A stretch of 64,000 nt of DNA from Leptobrachium leishanense (lineage: Eukaryota; Chordata; Amphibia; Anura; Megophryidae). Location of the stretch: assembly GCA_009667805.1 (NCBI GenBank), contig CM019067.1:248717721-248781720 (forward strand), read 5' to 3'. Positions within the stretch are counted from its first letter, which is position 1. Each line of letters begins with the position of its first letter. This document shows, piece after piece, positions 57,817 through 64,000 of this stretch. The notes below the pieces were generated by a model, which did not search any database, was not told the origin of the DNA, and saw only the letters and a list, made by a program, of their open reading frames with translations. The translations under genes and the position numbers were made by a program.

Positions 57817-60800
57817 ACCTGCAAGATCTCACTTGTGTGAGTGAGCTTTGATAACCTGCCCATGAAAGTAAACAAACTACAGCTATTTTCTATGGACACA
57901 ATGCCATCTGAACCTCTTGGATGTTCTCCATAGTGCACTGGAAGATGATGCAAACAATTGGATTCTCAAGACTTGCAGAAGAATTGGAACAAAAAAAAAT
58001 ATCAAACTCTTTTAAACTTTTTTTCTCTCCCCTTTACATTTGAGAAGTCACTTTGAGGTGCCGAATGAATTCCTGGCATGTTATAACCATTATGCTTCCA
58101 TCTAAAGAATATAAAAAGCAGCATTCAGTGGTTATCTTAATGTGGAGCCTTTATAAAGGTTGACTACCTCAGTTTTGCGATTGTCATAGCAGATACGATG
58201 TGGATTGAGGGTGCTTTAGAAAAAAGGTGTGGTTGGATCTGTTTCAAGTAGTGCTTTTAGGGCAAATGTGTTTTTTGATTTCCCCCCCCCCCCCTCTCTT
58301 TTAATATGGTGAGGATTGGGTAATCTATAAAATCCCCCAACCAAACTTCACCTTTTTTTTTCTTCCTACTGAAACAACTCTTAACACATCTCCTTTTCAA
58401 CTGTCTGTGTCAATGAGTTAAGTGACCTTAAAAGGGATTTATTAGCAGGGGTTTAATATGGGTAATACACAGGTCTACGTAGAAATTCCTTCAAAGCTGT
58501 AGTTTGTTGCTTTTTTATGTAGGGCAACGTCAAACTTGGCAAGGGTGTAGTAACTGCAGAGGGGTAGCGTATCTATTATTTCACACATACTTGGCTGCTC
58601 TTCGAATTGGATTTTTTGTTTATCCAACCAAGGATTTAACCTTTCAGACGTCTAACAGGTTCTGGTTCCTCGCTCAGTGTTTTGTAGGAAACTTGAACTT
58701 TTGCTTTGTATTTTTTTAATGGCTGTTACACGATTCTAGGTTATGAAGTCCCCTTTTCACTTCCTCTCACATTCTGTGTGCAGCCTCGCGACTAGCATTG
58801 TATGAAGTGTAACGGCAGGTTTATCGCTGCATTGAGCACCTGGACACGTCTAGCAGAAGCACCTATGGATAATATTACTTTAGTTGTCACCTGGCTACCA
58901 CAAAGTAAGAAAATGCTCTACGACATGAATTGTTTGATTCAGAGGTTCACTTTCATAGAGGACAGTCTGACAAGGTGTCGCTAGATTTAAAAAAAAGTGG
59001 TCAGACTAGAGTGCTATATGTATATCTAGCTTGGCACAGTGATGACCCATTCAAGTGTTAAAGCTGACCTGGCACTCCTTTTTTATATTTGTATAACTCG
59101 AGCAACATCCAGCTACAAATTGCAGGAGGAGAAAGTAATTATTACAATTCATTGGATTTAAAGAATTCACCAAACAGGTTTTTTTTTTTTTTTTTGTGCC
59201 ACCGCCCCCCCCCCCCCCCACCCCCAAGTTGCTTGTTACAGCCACAGTGGCACTGGCTTGTCATTTGCTCCCTAGATTGTAAAACAATGTTTGGCTAATT
59301 AACAATCAAGCGAGCAAATGCTACTCTCTGGCAGGTTATCGGTTCAGCTTTACCTTGCTGTTGGGGAACAGAACCTAGTGCAGAGAACGCAAACATTGCA
59401 CATGTTTCTGAACCACAGCACCCATAATTTTCTGCACCCCCCCCCCTGCAAATTTCCTACAAATCCCAGAATTCATTTGACATCACTAGATTGCCCGAGT
59501 TTGCTATCCTTGGCATAGTGTGTGGGTCACGCCATGATGTGGTTGTTCGGATATTGTTTCTGATCCACTTTACTGAGCTCCAAACACTGTTCTGCTGTAA
59601 GCGGTCATATAATTTGGTAATAGTATGTCCTGCTTAAATTACACAAAATGGGTAATTTTAAGGTTAATGTATATGTACCTTTCCTTTTACTGCACAAATC
59701 TATATTTTCTTTGAGCATCCCGGATCATAATGTCCTGTTCGCACTGTGTGCTGGTCCTGCGTGAGCAAGCATACAAAAAAAACTCCTTGGAATAAAAGGG
59801 ACTTGCTGTGTGCCACATCCTTTTCATGCTTGATCTAGACGAGGCCTGGAAAACTACAGCTGTGTTCACTCTAACCATGTGTGTCTTTTGAAGAAAATGG
59901 CATGTCAAACAGGTTCATCTGTCCACCACCTCCACCTTCTGTTTTGTGAAAGGTAATTAAACTCCACTCCAAGCTTTGCCAATCTGTCATTCTCTCATTT
60001 TGGTACTGATTTTTAAAGGTTCAGGGTTACTTCACTGTAAAGTCAAACCATCTGATGGTTTTGCGCAGAAAAGTCTTAAGCAAATGATACTGTGGTTACT
60101 GTAAATTCCATTTACTCTTTCACCCATTCAAATAAGCATATGGCAAAGCACACCTCTTCTGGAAGTGAGGCTATTAATGCTATACTATCTTTTGAATAGA
60201 ACAAAGATGTTGACACAAAAGCACATTCATTGAAATCCAGTGTTGCTCTCACCCCTTGACTGAGTGATACGTTTTGCATTCTGGATCTCTGAAATGAACC
60301 TTGAAGTTTGAAAGGCTTACTATCTGACGCCTGATGTGGCAGGTAAGGAAACACCCATAAAAATGTTTGATCGTATTAGGGGGGGGAAATAGTCTCATGT
60401 GACATGAAAAACTGGTGCATTCCCCCCCCCCCCCCCCCACCTCGTCACAATTGGTTTCAGACTAGTGACATTTTACTGATGGTGTCTGTTTTAGGATGAG
60501 GGTTAACCTTAATCCTAAAACAGATTCTGCTTTTTTTTAGGCAACAGCTTATGCTTTTTCACACCTGCATAGCAAAAATGGAGCAAATTTGATTTAAGGT
60601 TTAGTAATTCCAAGAGTATGCCAATAAGAGCAAAGAATGGTGGCCCTCAAATGAACATCAGTCCCAGACTAATGTCATAATTTTGACAGGTTACTAGTCA
60701 CATTTGTGCCATTTTTCTAACATGGGGGTGTGTGTTTTTAAAAGGCAATATAATTGCGTCTTTAACTTATTACGTCCAAGGTGGAGAAATTGCTGCATAT

Positions 60801-62600
60801 GCATATATATCAAGGTCTCTACAAATTCAGGGGCTTGGTAGCCATGGGCTCCTAGTATTTTAAATTTCTGGATTCAATATTCTAAAAGGGAAGATTTTGG
60901 AACAGTCTGGGATTGACAAAAAAAATGTTGATCAAAGTTTTTTTTTTTTTTTTTTTTTTTTTCTTCCCCTGCTGCTCCATGAGACAGCATTGTGGTACCA
61001 AATTATCTTTCCAGCTAAACCATGGGTCTCTTTTGCGAGTGTAATTTAAAATTGGAAGCAGAAATGTTATTTATGTGGAATGTTTGGTACTCGTAGTTTA
61101 ATCTTGCAACATACCTTTCATGCATTTTTGAATTCCAGTGAGCTGCCTCTTCTATTAAACCATGTCCCCCTAACCCCCATATAAACTTTTATATTTTCTT
61201 TGAAAAGTGTATCTAGGTTTTATATCTTGCTGTGCTTTGGGTAGTGTGACTGTCAATTACAGGCTACTCGGGCATGGATTGAGCAACGGAGTTAAAAATC
61301 TGACTTTAGTAAACTGGATTAAAATTTGAAATCTCTAAATTTTGTTATCCTGTCTTGTTTGTAGATACTGTGAAAGCATTGTATGTGGCTTAAAATGTAC
61401 ATCTGCATTGGTTAGAAACGCAGGGTATTTGGTGGCTGACCATGACATCACAGCAGTGACCAAAACTGTTTCATTTCTGTGCTTTGACTCCAAATTAAAT
61501 CAAGAACCTATTCAGTCTTGCATATGATGATTGTCATGTCATTAGAAAGATTTCTTAATGGGTTCTTGCTTTAAAGGGATACTCTAGGCAACATGACCAC
61601 CTAAAGTATGGCCTTTTCCATTCCCTCCCCAGCGGATTGGCCGAAGCAGCGGAGAGACTCTGAGGCCCCGTTCACACCTAGCTGTTTGTGCACGCTTAAA
61701 CGCGCGTTAAAACGCATTAACGGGGAAATCCCATGCTTTGCTATGGGCCCCATTTAGAGCGCGCTTTAAATGGCCGACCCAAAAAGAAGTTCGGGAGCTT
61801 CTTTTCGGGCATACAGCAGCACGTTCGCGGCCATATCATAGCCGCGCACATGCTGCAACGCACGTTCGTGTGTTTATTGTATGTGCGATGCAGCGCTACG
61901 CCCAGGTGTGAACCCAGCCTGTCAGCAGGATTTGTATTTCCCGCTTCTGCCGAGGTAGATATCTCCAACTCGCCACAGTAGCTGGCGGCTGTGACTAGTG
62001 TTGCGTGCATCCTCTTGCTCGTAACAAATCAAAAGTTGGAGCGTAGACGTTGTGCCAACTTCCAGTGAAAGAGGGTGGTGCGTGATTTGAAAAAAACAGT
62101 GGGAAAACGCCTGACTAGGTAGGGCAGTAGCATTTGCATACGGCAAAAAAAGGGGAGGGGGGGGGGTCGGGGTCATTTTCTGCTTAGTGTAATTTGGATC
62201 CACCTTTTAAGGCAGCAAGGTGTTTGGTTTTTTTTAAATTTTAACTGACCAAGGCTGAACTAAACAATAGTATTTTTCCAGGGGTCCACAATTTTGGCCA
62301 CTGGCATAGCTAAATTTCAGTGCCATTCATATAATCTGCAGACCAGGTAAAGGTGAGTAGCTGGGGCTCCAATGGGGTGCTAACCCAGGTATACTTGTGA
62401 CAGTGCCCTCTAGATTGTTTTTGTGACTTACCACTAACTTGGCACCTTCTGAAATAATCATCCCATGAACAGAGGTTTTTGCCCAAAATGATCCTGTTAC
62501 ATGTCTGCACTAAATGCTTTGAATCTGTAAAACCTGAAATTGTTTCAACGTTTTGTCATGGACTCATGGCTAATAAAATTTGTCTTGCCATGGTTTAATA
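57817..62600 (+). other. CDV3: CDV3 3' untranslated region (extent inferred)
   Basis: No coding sequence follows the stop. The stretch is T-rich with many homopolymer runs and no clear gene. A good AATAAA at 62572-62577 could end a 3' UTR of about 4.8 kb; mammalian CDV3 also has a multi-kilobase 3' UTR. A MITE-like insertion with inverted ends (about 61660-61919) lies inside. Earlier cleavage sites using weaker signals such as ATTAAA cannot be excluded. Confidence 0.45.
61660..61919. mobile_element. MITE with gttcacacct ends in the presumed CDV3 3' UTR
   Basis: aggccccgttcacacctagc and ccaggtgtgaacccagcct are inverted. The interior is CpG-rich (cgcgcgttaaaacgc, gttcgcggcc) unlike the rest of the UTR. 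The flanks suggest a 3-bp duplication (tga / tgt, imperfect). Confidence 0.65.
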
Positions 62601-62867
62601 TGCCCACGTTTAATTTGGTTTGCCTTTTTATTTTTTTTTCTGCACACATGCCATATTGGTAACATGAGTGCTTTTGAATGGAGACCATTTCACAGGTGTG
62701 TTGGAACTAACTTGCACTACTGTACAACGGTATTGCAGCAAACCCATGCATCAGTGAGAACCTAACAAAGATTTTATGGACACCATATGTTATCACCAAG
62801 GCAAACTATTACAAAATGATAAAGTTTTTTTTTGCCTTGTTATACACCTAATCTATGCACTATTAGT

Positions 62868-63420
62868 TGTAGAGCTGCACCTGAAAATAATCTTTATTCA
62901 AATGTTTGTCTCCTAATGTACCTTGTGTGCAAAAAGAATGCAATTTATGTCCAAACGTTAAACAAGCACCTGGTCAGAGGTGGATTGATGCTGTGCATGG
63001 AGCTTAAGCCAACATCTTCTTTCTCTACAAACAAATGCTGCTACAAGTACTTAGACATGGGGGCGGGAGGGGGGGCACTCCTCAGAGCCTGACCACTTTA
63101 GCTTATTAAAGGTTGAGGTGGTGACACAGGACTCCAGCTTCAAGTAAGGATAAAACACCAGCCGTACAGTGCCCATAGCCAGGGTTTGTGTTACAGCACT
63201 TTTAACCAGTTTATTTTTGTTTACATTTGTAAGTCTAACAAACCTAAATCATACAGCAGCACATCTCCCTTAAGCTCCAACCAGAAGGTTATGTTTAACT
63301 CTGTCTCAAACAATGTGTACTATACACAGCTATTTAATCAACAGCTGATTAGTTGTCAACAATTCTCAATTAGTTGATTTAGGGCTGAAACAACTACTTT
63401 ATTAATTAGTTGGAATTCCC
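62868..63420. mobile_element. Degraded copy of the 52060 hAT family
   Basis: Shares ctggtcagagg, gagcttaagcca, caagtacttagacatgg and gcctgaccactttagctt in the same order as 52280-52420, plus tagggctgaaacaactac near 63372. Ends are unclear, and two overlapping partial copies are possible. Confidence 0.55.
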
Positions 63421-63499
63421 TGGCCACCTCATTCCCCAGTTATCACTCCCCATGACTTTTTCTATGGGGATGTTAATCTAAAGGAGAGGATCACTGATA

Positions 63500-64000
63500 C
63501 CATTACCAACATACATGAGGGTATACTACAGTGCAGGGGGTCAAAATTTCCACTTGCCCTCTTGCAATTTGCAGGTAGAAACTGGGAGATGGCAAGTGAA
63601 AATTGGTCGGGTATCAGCAAGGACGCTCACGGACACCGGCCTTGCACGCACTGTCTACCTCTCGATGAATTGGAGACGGAGAAGCAGTGTGAGTGACACA
63701 CTGTGCCCGGTGCACCCTGATGATGTAGGAGTGCCAGCACCTGACTCCCAGCGAGAATTTAACTGGAGAATGAGCTGCGTTTATGCTGGAGCTAGGAGGG
63801 TAAATGGGACAGAAACTATAGCAATCCCCCCCCCCCCGGAATCTTTTTCTATTGCCAAACTCAAAGCAGCAATCACTCTGTCCGCAGCTTGGAGCACTGA
63901 CCACCCGCCCCCCCCCTCTCACTAATAAATCATCCTTAGAGTGCATGCTGGCCATGGATTTCCTCAGTAAAGGCAATAAATACCAAATCGGCCATGAACA
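63500..64000. other. Repeat-like segment at the window edge, no gene
   Basis: Starts near cagggggtcaaaatttccac, a hAT-like terminus, and is CpG-richer than its flanks. No right end before the window closes. Open frames on both strands have no recognisable domain. Confidence 0.35.

Overview
The window is vertebrate nuclear DNA, most likely from a frog. It carries parts of two genes on the + strand in the order known from tetrapod genomes: exons 2-7 of BFSP2 (phakinin, the tailless lens intermediate-filament protein) at about 10.0-21.6 kb, and all coding exons of CDV3 at 46.6-57.8 kb. Neither gene shows a break in its coding exons. The amphibian assignment is inference: it rests on compact kilobase introns combined with very dense DNA transposons (hAT, PIF/Harbinger-like, piggyBac-like and Tc1 families) and recurring cgaaacgcgt and ttcggg-type repeats that I associate with anurans.

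Layout. 1-10 kb: SINE fragments, a truncated and an intact Tc1 element (345-aa transposase, TA duplications), a near-perfect 497-bp palindrome, and nested MITEs. BFSP2 exon 1 is not seen and probably lies upstream. 10-21.6 kb: BFSP2 exons 2-7. A hAT element with internal minisatellites lies 0.6 kb after exon 2, and an antisense solo LTR lies 67 bp after exon 6. 21.6-46.4 kb: intergenic DNA made almost entirely of mobile elements: a second, larger minisatellite-bearing hAT element; a LINE 5' end cut by a 100-N assembly gap; a nested stack (outer element, MITE, Harbinger-like MITE, L1-like retroposon, second Harbinger-like MITE); a piggyBac-like element made of a chain of about twelve hairpins; a decayed Ty3/gypsy element with a PNMA-like gag; a 33-bp satellite of about 37 copies; and a third minisatellite-bearing hAT element. 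46.4-62.6 kb: CDV3 with a CpG-rich promoter, five coding exons, a long intron 2 holding a hAT element and a foldback of about 670 bp, and a long 3' UTR. 62.6-64 kb: more hAT-derived repeats.

The host genes are ordinary. The notable biology is in the mobile DNA. Target-site duplications let most insertions be delimited to the base (8 bp for hAT, TTAA for piggyBac-like, 3 bp for Harbinger-like, TA for Tc1, about 13-15 bp plus poly(A) for L1), so the order of insertion can be read directly. The best candidates for something under-described are the hAT-type elements that each combine minisatellite arrays with a GC-rich terminal hairpin, and the serial-hairpin piggyBac-like element.
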